NCBI GenBank assembly: GCA_017453065.1
Contig: JAFTKW010000019.1
Location: 124,001 to 188,000, forward strand
Length of the DNA: 64,000 nucleotides
Reading direction: 5' to 3'
DNA from: Lachnospiraceae bacterium
GTDB taxonomy: Bacteria > Bacillota > Clostridia > Lachnospirales > Lachnospiraceae
Both the position numbers and the translations under genes were made by a program. Below, piece by piece: positions 16,549-25,656 of this stretch. The notes beneath the pieces were generated by a model. The model did no database searches. It was not told the origin of the DNA and saw only the letters and a program-made list of their open reading frames with translations. Within the stretch, counting starts at the first letter, position 1; each line of letters opens with the position of its first letter.

Positions 16549-18252
16549 ATGTCAACAAAAGCGTATTATCCTATTTCCGAGATCGGTGCTGGTAAAGTTG
16601 GTTTCTCCAGAACCCGTTCTATTATCGAAGCAGCTTTCTACGGAAATAACGTAGTCAAAGTTAACACTTTGAAAGAAGCTTACGAATTAGCTAAAAACTC
16701 ACCAGGTACTATCGTTACTGATATGCCTATCAAAGATGGTGAAACTTTTGGTCTTGAAAAAGATGCAAGAGTATTACTTTTCAATGACGGTGCTGTAACA
16801 GGCCGTTATGCACAGGCTCGTCGTATCAAAGGTGAACCAGGTGTAGATGAAGTTAAATTGGATAAAGTAGTTATGGATGCTATCTATGAAACTCGCTGGA
16901 AAACAATGTACCATGCAGAATGTTTCGTAGGTCTTGATCCAGAATTTATGGTTAAAGCACATCTCTTGATTCCAGAAGGAGAAGAGAACTTGCTTTACAA
17001 CTGGATGATTAACTTCCAGTATATGTCTGATGAATATGTAAAGATGTACAAGAATTCTAAACCTATCGCAGATGGCAATGAGCCAGATATCTACATCTTC
17101 TCTGATCCTCAGTGGACTCCACAGGAAAGACCTGACGTAGATTACAGCTGCCTCTCTGATCCTCTTACACTTTGCTATTTCGATACCAATGCTAACTGTG
17201 CAGCTATCCTTGGTATGAAATACTTTGGTGAGCACAAGAAGGGTACTCTTACTATGGCTTGGGCACTTGCTAACAGAAATGGCTATGCATCCTGCCACGG
17301 TGGACAGAAAGAATACATCCTTGCAGATGGTTCTAAATACGTTGCTTCCGTATACGGTTTGTCTGGATCTGGTAAATCTACTTTGACTCATGCAAAACAC
17401 GGCGGCAAATATGAAATCAAGGTTCTTCACGATGATGCTTTCATTATCAACACAGATACATGTGCATCTATCGCACTTGAGCCAACATACTTTGACAAAA
17501 CAGCTGACTATCCTACAGGATGCCCAGACAATGAATATCTGTTGTCTGCTCAGAACTGTTCCGCAACAATCGATGAGGACGGTAAGATTCAGCTTGTAAC
17601 AGAAGATATCAGAAATGGTAACGGTCGTGCTATCAAATCCAAACTCTGGTCTCCAAACCGTGTTGACAAGATTGACGCTCCTGTAAACGCAATCTTCTGG
17701 ATTATGAAAGACCCAACCATTCCTCCAGTAGTAAAACTGAAAGGTGCAGCTCTTGCTTCCGTTATGGGTGCAACTCTTGCAACTAAGACATCTACTGCTG
17801 AGCGTGTAGCAGCTGGTACAGACCTTAACGCTCTTCGTATCGTACCTTACGCTAACCCATTCAGAACATATCCATTGGTTAACGACTATGAGAAGTTCAA
17901 AAAGTTGGTTGAAGAGAAAAATGTTGATTGCTACATCGTAAACACTGGCGACTTCATGGGCAAGAAGGTTAAACCTGCTGATACTCTTGGTATCCTTGAG
18001 ACTATCGTTGAAGGTAAAGCTAACTTCGTGAAGTGGGGCAACTTCGAAGATATCGAAATCATGTATGACTGGTCTGGAAAGACTGGCGACTTCACACCTG
18101 ATATGAGCGATGCTTCTTATGTTGAAGCTTTGAGAGCTGCTATGCAGAATCGTGTAGATGCAGTAGAAGGCTTCGCAGTTAAGAAGGAAGGATACGACAA
18201 ACTTCCAGATGAAGCACTTGAAGCTCTTAAGAAGGTTGTTGCACAGGTTTAA
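16549..18252 (+). CDS. pckA: Phosphoenolpyruvate carboxykinase (ATP)
   Basis: 567 residues. The enzyme interconverts oxaloacetate plus ATP and PEP plus CO2 plus ADP; in anaerobes it often runs toward oxaloacetate. The nucleotide-binding loop GLSGSGKST spans residues 270-278 (K276), followed by the metal-binding HDDAFII and the C-terminal adenine region. It is somewhat longer than typical 520-540-residue ATP-type enzymes and belongs to a divergent clostridial branch. AAAAGGAGGAG precedes the ATG. Codon use is very biased (few codons, many GCT/GGT/GTA), which points to high expression. The 6S RNA gene follows with no clear terminator between them. Confidence 0.95.
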   Translation: MSTKAYYPISEIGAGKVGFSRTRSIIEAAFYGNNVVKVNTLKEAYELAKNSPGTIVTDMPIKDGETFGLEKDARVLLFNDGAVTGRYAQARRIKGEPGVDEVKLDKVVMDAIYETRWKTMYHAECFVGLDPEFMVKAHLLIPEGEENLLYNWMINFQYMSDEYVKMYKNSKPIADGNEPDIYIFSDPQWTPQERPDVDYSCLSDPLTLCYFDTNANCAAILGMKYFGEHKKGTLTMAWALANRNGYASCHGGQKEYILADGSKYVASVYGLSGSGKSTLTHAKHGGKYEIKVLHDDAFIINTDTCASIALEPTYFDKTADYPTGCPDNEYLLSAQNCSATIDEDGKIQLVTEDIRNGNGRAIKSKLWSPNRVDKIDAPVNAIFWIMKDPTIPPVVKLKGAALASVMGATLATKTSTAERVAAGTDLNALRIVPYANPFRTYPLVNDYEKFKKLVEEKNVDCYIVNTGDFMGKKVKPADTLGILETIVEGKANFVKWGNFEDIEIMYDWSGKTGDFTPDMSDASYVEALRAAMQNRVDAVEGFAVKKEGYDKLPDEALEALKKVVAQV

Positions 18253-18275
18253 TTTTTCCATTGGTTAATTAATAC

Positions 18276-18304
18276 TTGTAAAATGATGCTTAATTGCATA
18301 TAAT
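18276..18304 (+). promoter_or_regulatory. Promoter of the 6S RNA gene
   Basis: -35 TTGTAA, exactly 17 bp, -10 TATAAT. The predicted start (about 18310) coincides with the first base of the closing helix of the RNA, which supports both calls. Confidence 0.75.
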
Positions 18305-18308
18305 AAAA

Positions 18309-18501
18309 GTAACCTGAGATGCACGATAACTCTTGTTAATTTTGAACCTACAGTTACTTTAAACGGGATTCCTACATTGTCAAATGGCTGTCAAGCCTCC
18401 ACTCAATAGAGGATTGCAGGGGAAGGCAAAAGTTTGATTGCGGTCACCCACCTAGCTTTGCTAGGAGTCAAAATACAGGAGCCGGCATTTTGGGGCTTTA
18501 C
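18309..18501 (+). ncRNA. ssrS: 6S RNA (RNA polymerase-binding regulatory RNA)
   Basis: A 193-nt non-coding transcript between pckA and the spoIID-like gene. The ends form the long closing helix typical of 6S RNA: GTAA...CCTGAGATGC (from 18309) pairs with GCATTTTGGGG...TTAC (to 18501). An apical arm is built of CTG/CAG, CAA/TTG and CCTC/GAGG between 18388 and 18419. The 3' side of the central bubble carries a small perfect hairpin CCTAGC-TTT-GCTAGG (18451-18465), as known for 6S RNAs of Firmicutes. 6S RNA mimics an open promoter and traps sigmaA-RNA polymerase in slow growth. The call rests on structure, position and the own promoter and terminator; I could not run a covariance model. Confidence 0.8.
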
Positions 18502-18536
18502 AAAAGAAAAATTTATTATCTACAAATGATAAGGGA

Positions 18537-18563
18537 GAGCAGCCTAATTAGGCTGCTCTTTTT
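18537..18563 (+). terminator. Terminator after the 6S RNA
   Basis: Perfect stem GAGCAGCCT / AGGCTGCTC with an AATT loop, followed by TTTTT. The mature 6S end at about 18501 would need trimming of the roughly 60-nt tail. From here to 18627 I see no further feature. Confidence 0.9.
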
Positions 18564-18627
18564 GCTTTGCTATTTTAACAAGGCAAAAAGCAGAACTTTA
18601 TTTTAATATGTGTAAAGGGAAAAAGGG

Positions 18628-20247
18628 ATGGAAAGAGAGTATTTAAAGCAGCGTATTATGCTTGCTGTGTTTGGGACCCTTCTTTTGTGGATGATAGGTA
18701 TTTTTAATGTGCTATTAAATGATGACATCAAGCCTGTTTTTTCGACCTCTGAAACTGGACAAGAGATAAATCAAATGGCCGAAACAAAAAAGCGAGAAAA
18801 TAACCATCAGCAAGAAGAAAAAGGATATGATGAGATGTTGTATCTAAGGATGCTGGAAGAGCAGTCGGATGATGCAATCCCAATTGTATATATCGAAGAG
18901 GCACCGCTGATTCGAGTGCTGCTACGAGACAGTGATTTTAGCGGAAGAATTCATGAAGAAGTGAAGATTACGTCAGATGGCTCATTTAGCGTGAATTTTA
19001 CATATAAAAGTCAAAATACAGAGGTATTCTATGGGGCTGGAGAAGTAGTAAATATAGATAAGTATGACGCGTGGTTTACAGAAGGGAATGTAAGAATCAA
19101 TACGTACGGAGGGACTGTGCAAATACTTTCATTGGAACGAGATTATGGAACCCCTTCTTATGAAGGGGTATTAGAAATAAAAAAGGAAAAAGAAGGGTAT
19201 TATTTGATCAATGAAGTGTCTTTGGAGACATATTTAAGATATGTTGTACCAAGTGAGATGCCATCTGGATATCCCAAAGAGGCATTAAAAGCTCAGGCAA
19301 TATGTGCAAGGACCTATGCTTACCAGTTTGTTAATAATCCCGGACTATCCAAATACGATGCAGACCTGGATGATAGTGTAAGTTATCAGGTTTACAACAA
19401 TATACCTCCTCAGGAATCTACTGATGCAGCGATAGAAGAAACGAGAGGACAGCTGCTTTCTTACAACGATAAACTGGCCGAGACGTATTTTTATTCCACA
19501 TCCTGTGGATTTGGTACAGATATTTCTGTGTGGAATGCCAATAGTGAAAGATATCCTTATTTGCAGGCAAAGAATCACGGAGAAGTAAAACTGTCGGGTG
19601 TGGAGGCTTTGGCAAGTGCGGTGACATATAATGTGCCCACAGGAGAAGAAATGAAGATAGAAGAGATCTTTGTGAAATATATCAATCAAGTCTGCGAAGG
19701 AGATTTTGAGGCTGGGCTCCCATGGTATCGTTGGAACTATACGGTAGAAAAAATAGATATGGAAAAATTGCGGGAAAGACTGAGAGAGAAATACGAGGAC
19801 AAACCAGAACTTGTGTTGACTAGAAATGCAAATGGCGTGTTTGAAAGCAAAAATATAGGTAGTATCAAGAAAATAAAAAACATCTGGGTTAGTAGTCGTA
19901 GACCAGGGGGAGCGGCGTGTGGACTATGTATAGAGACAGAGGATACGGTATACCAAGTTTTGACGGAAAATGCCATTCGATATGTATTATGTGACGGAGA
20001 GACTAAAGTGGTGAATAGTGATGGGAAAAAGGTATCATTTCCCAACTTGCTTCCCAGTGCTTTTTTTGCGATTTCAACTAGTAAAGAAGGGGAAAACGTG
20101 GTAGGATATAAGGTGATTGGCGGAGGCTATGGTCATGGCATAGGAATGTCTCAAAACGGAGCAAGTCAGATGGCTAAGAGTGGTTATTCTGCCGTACAAA
20201 TATTACAACATTTTTTTGAAGGAACACAGATCAAGCAAGTTTATTAA
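18628..20247 (+). CDS. SpoIID/LytB-domain protein (putative peptidoglycan lytic enzyme)
   Basis: 539 residues: an N-terminal membrane segment (about 9-30), a Glu-rich linker, and a SpoIID domain from about residue 85. SpoIID is a lytic transglycosylase of the spore engulfment machinery; relatives act on other peptidoglycan. The hallmark VVPSEMPSGYPKEALKAQA carries the expected catalytic Glu (E210), followed by ICARTYAY, STSCGFGTD and the C-terminal YGHGIGMSQNGASQMA. The protein is longer than Bacillus SpoIID (about 340), the extra being at the N-terminus and in the middle of the domain (about 330-450). The context is not a sporulation operon, so a vegetative role is as likely. Confidence 0.88.
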   Translation: MEREYLKQRIMLAVFGTLLLWMIGIFNVLLNDDIKPVFSTSETGQEINQMAETKKRENNHQQEEKGYDEMLYLRMLEEQSDDAIPIVYIEEAPLIRVLLRDSDFSGRIHEEVKITSDGSFSVNFTYKSQNTEVFYGAGEVVNIDKYDAWFTEGNVRINTYGGTVQILSLERDYGTPSYEGVLEIKKEKEGYYLINEVSLETYLRYVVPSEMPSGYPKEALKAQAICARTYAYQFVNNPGLSKYDADLDDSVSYQVYNNIPPQESTDAAIEETRGQLLSYNDKLAETYFYSTSCGFGTDISVWNANSERYPYLQAKNHGEVKLSGVEALASAVTYNVPTGEEMKIEEIFVKYINQVCEGDFEAGLPWYRWNYTVEKIDMEKLRERLREKYEDKPELVLTRNANGVFESKNIGSIKKIKNIWVSSRRPGGAACGLCIETEDTVYQVLTENAIRYVLCDGETKVVNSDGKKVSFPNLLPSAFFAISTSKEGENVVGYKVIGGGYGHGIGMSQNGASQMAKSGYSAVQILQHFFEGTQIKQVY

Positions 20248-20269
20248 CAGCATTTGGAGCGGAAGAACT

Positions 20270-21103
20270 ATGAGTAAAATCTTTTTAGTGGTTAGAGATT
20301 TCTTTCGACAGATGAGAAAGAAAAACTTGAGTGCATTTTCTGCAAGTACAGCGTTTTTTCTGTTTTTGTCTTTGGGGCCTATGCTGGCTTTTGCTTGTAC
20401 CTTGATTCCTTATTTGCCTTTGACAAGCGAAGACCTTTTTGAAACTGTGATGATGGTATTGCCCGACAAGGTGGAAGGTGTAGCCAAGGCTTTACTTGCA
20501 GAAATATTTGAAAAATCAACAAGCGTGATGTCATTGGCTGCTTTGACAATGATATGGGCAGCTGGCAAAGGAACACTTGCCATGATGCGAGGGCTCAATG
20601 CCATACATGGTGTGGAGGAAGAACGAAATTACTTTGTGGTCCGAATGGTTGCTTCTATTTATACTCTCGCGATTGTTTTGGCCATATTTAGCAGCCTGGG
20701 ACTGATTGTATTTAGTAATTTTATCATTGATATGGTATGTATCTATCTACCTCAGACGGAGGTGGCTCTACAGGTGATTGCTCCATTTCGATACATGATT
20801 GTATGGATTTTTGTGACAGGTATTTTGGCTAGTATTTACTGCTTTTTGCCAAGCGTCAAACTGCGTTTTAAAAAGCAAATACCTGGGGCAATGGTTGCGG
20901 CTGGATTTTGGAGTGTGTTTTCCTGGGGCTTTTCCTTATACATGGATTATTTTGATATGACAGCGGTATATGGAAGCTTGAGTGTGCTTGTTTTAGCCCT
21001 TTTATGGCTCTATTTTGGAATGTACATTATTTTGTTGGGGGCTTATTTAAATCGTTATTTTGCCAATTATTTTAAGAAAGAAAGCCTAATGAATAAGGCA
21101 TAA
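20270..21103 (+). CDS. YihY/BrkB (UPF0761) family membrane protein
   Basis: 277 residues from the ATG at 20270, preceded by GGAGCGGAAG; the longer frame starts within the preceding gene. It has about six membrane segments, with the family marks [19 protein letters not shown], the central [17 protein letters not shown] and the C-terminal [27 protein letters not shown]. The family was once taken for RNase BN, which was an error; its function is unknown, with proposals around envelope or transport. It starts 22 bases after the SpoIID-like gene. Confidence 0.9.
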   Translation: MSKIFLVVRDFFRQMRKKNLSAFSASTAFFLFLSLGPMLAFACTLIPYLPLTSEDLFETVMMVLPDKVEGVAKALLAEIFEKSTSVMSLAALTMIWAAGKGTLAMMRGLNAIHGVEEERNYFVVRMVASIYTLAIVLAIFSSLGLIVFSNFIIDMVCIYLPQTEVALQVIAPFRYMIVWIFVTGILASIYCFLPSVKLRFKKQIPGAMVAAGFWSVFSWGFSLYMDYFDMTAVYGSLSVLVLALLWLYFGMYIILLGAYLNRYFANYFKKESLMNKA

Positions 21104-21138
21104 AAGATAAAGAAATAAAACACAAAGGAGGAACTGAA

Positions 21139-21570
21139 ATGAAGAAGGGTAATGGTTTTTTTGCAGAATTCAAGAAGTTTATCACTAGAGGAAATGTGAT
21201 TGACATGGCGGTCGGTGTTATTGTGGGTGGCGCATTTACATCTATCGTCACTTCTTTGAACAAAGATATTTTGACTCCACTTCTTGGTTTGATTGGAGGC
21301 ACAGATTTTTCGCATCTGATGTTAGTGTTGGGAGAGGGCGAAGAGGCTCCTGTGCTGGCATACGGTAATTTTATCACAGCTGTAATCAATTTCCTGATTA
21401 CTGCCTTTGTGATTTTCTTGTTGATTAAGACAATTAATGGAATTGCAGACCGCTTCAAAAAGAAAGAAGAGCCAGCAGCGCCAACGACCAAGACATGCCC
21501 ATATTGCAAGAGCTCTATTGCGATTGATGCAACAAGATGTCCACACTGTACATCTACTTTGGAAGAATAA
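21139..21570 (+). CDS. mscL: Large-conductance mechanosensitive channel with C-terminal zinc ribbon
   Basis: 143 residues. Residues 1 to about 110 are MscL: N-terminal [27 protein letters not shown], then a second membrane helix [21 protein letters not shown]. MscL forms a pentameric pore that opens under membrane tension and releases solutes. The C-terminus carries an added zinc ribbon, C120-x2-C123...C134-x2-C137 (CPYC...CPHC), in place of the usual plain helical bundle end. AAAGGAGG precedes the ATG. It is followed 48 bp later by pepF. Confidence 0.95.
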   Translation: MKKGNGFFAEFKKFITRGNVIDMAVGVIVGGAFTSIVTSLNKDILTPLLGLIGGTDFSHLMLVLGEGEEAPVLAYGNFITAVINFLITAFVIFLLIKTINGIADRFKKKEEPAAPTTKTCPYCKSSIAIDATRCPHCTSTLEE

Positions 21571-21618
21571 GATTGCCCAAGGGCAAGCCCAATAAATATT
21601 ACAACAAGGAGTTTTCAA

Positions 21619-23415
21619 ATGGCTAAAGAATTAATGAAGAGAAGTGAAGTTCCAGAGGAGTTTACCTGGAACCTCAAAGATTTGTATGAAAATGTGGAAA
21701 CTTGGGAACAGGACTTAGCGGAGTTGGAGGAAATCTGCGCAAAGATCGTTTCCTACAAAGGAAAAATTTGCGCAAGTGCAAAGAACTTGCTTGAAGTGGC
21801 AAATTTAAACAGCGCTTTTGGTCAGAAGATTAACCGCGCTTTTTCCTATACCTCTCGTTTGTTTGACCAGGATACCAAGAATGGTGAAAATCAAGCTCTG
21901 AATCAGAAAATCCGCAGTTTGGCAGCAAACTGGGGAAGCCAGCAGGCGTTTGTTCAACCAGAAATTTTGGAAATGTCTTGGGAAACATTAGAAGAATACA
22001 TGAAGCAAGAGCCAGAACTTGAACTTTATCGTAAGTATTTTGCAGAGAAGTTTAGAAGAAAAGAGCATACTCTTTCTGCAGAGATGGAAACATTGATGTC
22101 TATGGCTTCTGAAATGAGTGCGACTGCATCTAATACCTACTCCATGTTAAACAATGCAGATTTGGTATTCCCTGAGATGGAAGATGAAAACGGCGAAAAG
22201 ATTCGCATTACCACAGGCAGATACATCAGTCTTTTGGAATCTACAGACAGAAGAGTGCGCAGAGAAGTATTCGAGAAATATTATTCTGTCTATGAACAGT
22301 TCAGTCATACTATGGCATCTCTGTATGATGGACAGATTAAGAAATTAGTTTTCAATGCTAAAGCACGCAAATATCCAACAACCTTGGATGCAGCAGTAGA
22401 TGGAACAAATGTACCTAGTAAGGTATATCACAATTTGCTTGAGGCTGTAAGTGCTAACGTAGACAAGATGCACCGCTATGTAAGACTTCGCAAGAAGGCA
22501 CTTGGTGTGGATGAACTTCACATGTACGATATGTACACACCTATCGTGGGCGATGAGACCAAGAAGGTGACTTTTGAAGAAGCGAAGGAAACGGTATTAA
22601 AAGCACTTGCACCTATGGGTGAAGACTATGTGGCAAAAGTAAAAGAGGGATTTGACAACCGCTGGATCGATGTATACGAAAATGAAGGTAAGCGCAGTGG
22701 AGCTTATTCAGCAGGTACTTTTGGTGTACATCCTTATGTGCTTTTGAATCACAATGACAATCTAAGCAGTATGTTTACTTTGGCACATGAGATGGGACAT
22801 GCTATGCATTCTTATTACTCCAATGAGACTCAGCCTTATGTGTATTCTCATTATGTGATCTTTGTGGCAGAGGTAGCATCTATTTGTAACGAAATGCTTC
22901 TGATGGATTATCTGCTTAAGAATACTACAGACAAAGAAGAGAGGGCATATCTGCTCAATCATTTCTGCGAGAAATTCCGTGGAACAATGTATCGTCAGAC
23001 TATGTTTGCAGAGTATGAACTTAAGACGAATCAGATGGTAGAGTCAAGAGTGAGTTTGACCGCAGAGAATCTCACAAAATTGTATTCTGAATTAAATGAA
23101 AAATATTACGGCCCAGACGTGGTAACAGATAGAGAAATCGGCTTTGAGTGGGCGCGTATTCCTCATTTTTATTACAACTTCTATGTTTATCAGTATGCAA
23201 CAGGATTTGCAGCTGCGGTTGCACTTTCCCAGCAGATTTTGAAAGAAGGTGCACCAGCGGTAGAAAGATACAAGAAATTCCTTTCTGGTGGATGCTCTGA
23301 GACACCTATCGATTTGCTTAAGATTGCAGGTGTTGATATGGAGAGCCCAGAACCAATCCACGAAGCACTTAAAGTGTTCGATGGTATTTTGGCGGAAATG
23401 GAAGAACTGTTATGA
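21619..23415 (+). CDS. pepF: Oligoendopeptidase F (M3B metallopeptidase)
   Basis: A 598-residue cytoplasmic zinc peptidase that cuts peptides of roughly 7-17 residues. The zinc motif is HEMGHAMHSYYS (H390, E391, H394), with the downstream glutamate ligand in FVAEVASICNEMLL. The N-terminal helical part and the C-terminal YNFYVYQYATGFAAA are standard. ACAAGGAG precedes the ATG. The stop overlaps the start of the next gene by four bases. Confidence 0.96.
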   Translation: MAKELMKRSEVPEEFTWNLKDLYENVETWEQDLAELEEICAKIVSYKGKICASAKNLLEVANLNSAFGQKINRAFSYTSRLFDQDTKNGENQALNQKIRSLAANWGSQQAFVQPEILEMSWETLEEYMKQEPELELYRKYFAEKFRRKEHTLSAEMETLMSMASEMSATASNTYSMLNNADLVFPEMEDENGEKIRITTGRYISLLESTDRRVRREVFEKYYSVYEQFSHTMASLYDGQIKKLVFNAKARKYPTTLDAAVDGTNVPSKVYHNLLEAVSANVDKMHRYVRLRKKALGVDELHMYDMYTPIVGDETKKVTFEEAKETVLKALAPMGEDYVAKVKEGFDNRWIDVYENEGKRSGAYSAGTFGVHPYVLLNHNDNLSSMFTLAHEMGHAMHSYYSNETQPYVYSHYVIFVAEVASICNEMLLMDYLLKNTTDKEERAYLLNHFCEKFRGTMYRQTMFAEYELKTNQMVESRVSLTAENLTKLYSELNEKYYGPDVVTDREIGFEWARIPHFYYNFYVYQYATGFAAAVALSQQILKEGAPAVERYKKFLSGGCSETPIDLLKIAGVDMESPEPIHEALKVFDGILAEMEELL

Positions 23416-24722
23416 TGAAAAAGACTAGTTTGTTTATTGCTGCATTAATGGTTTTTCTGTTTTTTGGACAGAACGTTTTTGCAACGGGTGATGATTTGTT
23501 GATTGCGCCAAATCCTAATGCAAAACAAGAAGTGGTAGTCTATTCTGGATATGCAAAAGGACAGGGCGTAAATCAAGAGCTTTTTAATGTATTTACTCTT
23601 CATGTAGGCGGTAAGTTTGATGCTTCTGTGATCAATGAGGGAAGCTATTTTACGATTAAGCACGGTGGAGATGAAGACGGTGTTTATTTCGCAATGAATA
23701 GTGCTTCTGGAGGAACTGGATGGGCTGCAGTTTATCCCAGCTTAACAGAAACCTTGGAAGATGGAAGCTATATATCTACTTTTACGTATGAAGATTTTTC
23801 GAAAGCCTATGGTACCAACTTTGCGAGATTGGACATTATCCAGGTTTACAGTAAAGCTTCAGGTGAGGTATCTGTTACAGAGATTCTTTACCATCCTGGA
23901 GAAGGCGAGAGAGTAGACCAGACAGATGGCACCTGGGATAGACAAAAGGGCGGTATTGCCTTTATTGGTGACAGTATTGTTCAGAATGCCAAGGGCTTGT
24001 ATGATGATTGGAATGGCTTTTTGGGAAGAGAAGACTGTTCAAACTATGGTATAGGCGGGCAGACGACGGTGGAAGTTTCTGGTCGTATTGGTGATTTGAT
24101 AAAGGGTGAGTATGAAAAAGTTTTTTTCATTCTTGGTATCAATGACTTGGGGTGGAATAAGCAGACCTTTATCACCATCAGCAATTATCGCAGTATGATA
24201 GAAGAAATCCATGAATCATTGCCAGATACTAAGGTATACATTATCAGTGTACTGCCAACTACAGATGCCTTCTTCAAAGATCAGCAGAGTAAGATTCAGC
24301 ATTTGAACCTGGCACTGAAAAATTTAACCAATGAGTTTGACTTTGCTACCTTTATTGATGTATATTCCTCTATGGTAGGCGAGGATGGATATGCCAAAGC
24401 AGAATATCTTTCTGATGGATTGCATCCAAACAAAAAGGGCTATGAATTGATTGCCGAAGTGATTCTGCCTTATGTGGAAGGTACAGCCGAAGAGGAAGCA
24501 GCCAATGATGCCTTGACGCAGGAGGAAAGCCCTGCGAATTCAGAGGTAGAAACACAGGGCGAAACAGCGTCTAGCAATTCTTTAGAAGAGGAAGCAGAAG
24601 AAAAAGATACAAAGAACGGCAAAAGTTTCCCTATTAGCGGCGCTATGATTGCGATATTCCTTTTGCTTTTAGTTCCAGCTCTTTCAAGATTGACGAAGAA
24701 GAAAAAGAACGATGAACAGTAG
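23412..24722 (+). CDS. Membrane-anchored SGNH/GDSL hydrolase
   Basis: 436 residues (or 435 from the second ATG, one codon on). A signal peptide (about 1-25, ending NVFATGDD) is followed by an unassigned beta-rich domain (about 35-165). The SGNH esterase domain (about 180-355) has GDSIVQN (Ser188), GIGGQTT (Gly), FILGINDLG (Asn) and SDGLHPNKKGYE (D335, H338). After a Glu/Ser-rich linker comes a C-terminal membrane segment (about 406-423) with a KKKKNDE tail, so the enzyme is held at the outer face of the membrane. There is no LPXTG. It probably de-esterifies an envelope or dietary glycan; the substrate cannot be read from sequence. Start and stop overlap both neighbours. Confidence 0.87.
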   Translation: MMKKTSLFIAALMVFLFFGQNVFATGDDLLIAPNPNAKQEVVVYSGYAKGQGVNQELFNVFTLHVGGKFDASVINEGSYFTIKHGGDEDGVYFAMNSASGGTGWAAVYPSLTETLEDGSYISTFTYEDFSKAYGTNFARLDIIQVYSKASGEVSVTEILYHPGEGERVDQTDGTWDRQKGGIAFIGDSIVQNAKGLYDDWNGFLGREDCSNYGIGGQTTVEVSGRIGDLIKGEYEKVFFILGINDLGWNKQTFITISNYRSMIEEIHESLPDTKVYIISVLPTTDAFFKDQQSKIQHLNLALKNLTNEFDFATFIDVYSSMVGEDGYAKAEYLSDGLHPNKKGYELIAEVILPYVEGTAEEEAANDALTQEESPANSEVETQGETASSNSLEEEAEEKDTKNGKSFPISGAMIAIFLLLLVPALSRLTKKKKNDEQ

Positions 24723-25599
24723 TAAATTATTTCAAAATCTTAAAACTTTATTTTGGGTTATTTTGGGAAATTCCATTTATACCTTCTCTGTGGTGATGTT
24801 TATACAGCCCAATGGATTGGTTACTGGCGGAACCACTGGTATCGCCCTGTTTCTGAACCGAACCATACAATTCCCTGTGCCTGTATTTGTAGCTATTTTC
24901 AATATTGCTATGTTTTTATTAGGGCTATTGGTTTTGGGCAAGAAATTTGCAGTGACCACGGTCATTAGCACATTGTATTATCCAGTAGCGTTGGCAGTGT
25001 TTGATGTGCTCCTTAAAGATGTTCCAAGAACAAGTGATTTGATGCTTGCCACTATATGCGGAGCGTTGCTTATTGGCGCAGGAATCGGTATTGTTATTCG
25101 AGCTGGCGCATCTACCGGCGGCATGGATATTCCACCATTGGTACTCAACAAGAAGTGGAACATTCCTGTTGCGTATTCTCTTTATGCATTTGATGTGCTG
25201 ATTTTGGTTACACAATTCATGGCAACTGATATGGACGCAGTTTTGTATGGTATTGTCATGGTATTGATTTATACATTGGTGCTAAACAAAGTATTGGTGA
25301 TGGGCAATAGCAAGGTCCAGGTCAAAATCATCAGTAAAAAGTATGAGGAGATCAATCAGGCTATTCAAACACAGCTAGATAGAGGAAGTACGCTTTTCGA
25401 TATTGAAGGCGGATACCTTAGAAATGAATCTTTGGCTGTGATGACAGTTCTTGAAGATCGTGAACTGCCAAAGTTAAATGCCTTAGTAAAAAGTATTGAT
25501 CCGAAAGCCTTTCTGATTATTAATCAAGTAACAGAGGTTAGAGGCCGTGGATTTACGATGGAAAAGAAATATGTCTCAGAAGACAAAAAACAGAAATAG
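24712..25599 (+). CDS. YitT family membrane protein (DUF2179 C-terminal domain)
   Basis: 295 residues: five to six membrane segments up to about 190 (NSIYTFSVVMFIQPNGLVTGGTTGIA split by loops, GIVIRAGASTGGMDI), then a soluble DUF2179 domain (about 210-285). The family is broad in Firmicutes and its function is not known. The ATG lies 11 bases inside the end of the SGNH gene, in another frame. A strong terminator follows. Confidence 0.9.
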   Translation: MNSSKLFQNLKTLFWVILGNSIYTFSVVMFIQPNGLVTGGTTGIALFLNRTIQFPVPVFVAIFNIAMFLLGLLVLGKKFAVTTVISTLYYPVALAVFDVLLKDVPRTSDLMLATICGALLIGAGIGIVIRAGASTGGMDIPPLVLNKKWNIPVAYSLYAFDVLILVTQFMATDMDAVLYGIVMVLIYTLVLNKVLVMGNSKVQVKIISKKYEEINQAIQTQLDRGSTLFDIEGGYLRNESLAVMTVLEDRELPKLNALVKSIDPKAFLIINQVTEVRGRGFTMEKKYVSEDKKQK

Positions 25600-25611
25600 C
25601 GAATCTAAAAT

Positions 25612-25644
25612 AAAAGTCAGCATCCAAGTGGTTGCTGACTTTTT
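25612..25644. terminator. Terminator between yitT-like gene and typA
   Basis: The stem AAAAGTCAGCA / TGCTGACTTTT encloses a further CCA/TGG pair; a T-run follows on the plus strand and the A-run at the left gives a T-run on the minus strand. It can serve both convergent genes. Confidence 0.92.
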
Positions 25645-25656
25645 GTATGTGAGTAT

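Noticed and set aside
16774..18261. 495-codon open frame antisense to pckA
   Set aside because: It mirrors the strong codon bias of pckA, is Cys/Ser/Phe/Ile-rich nonsense, has no ribosome-binding site and no recognisable motif. pckA is clearly the real gene.
21572..21590. Hairpin TTGCCC-AA-GGGCAA between mscL and pepF
   Set aside because: Short, with no T-run behind it. It is probably chance, and pepF appears to be read through from mscL.
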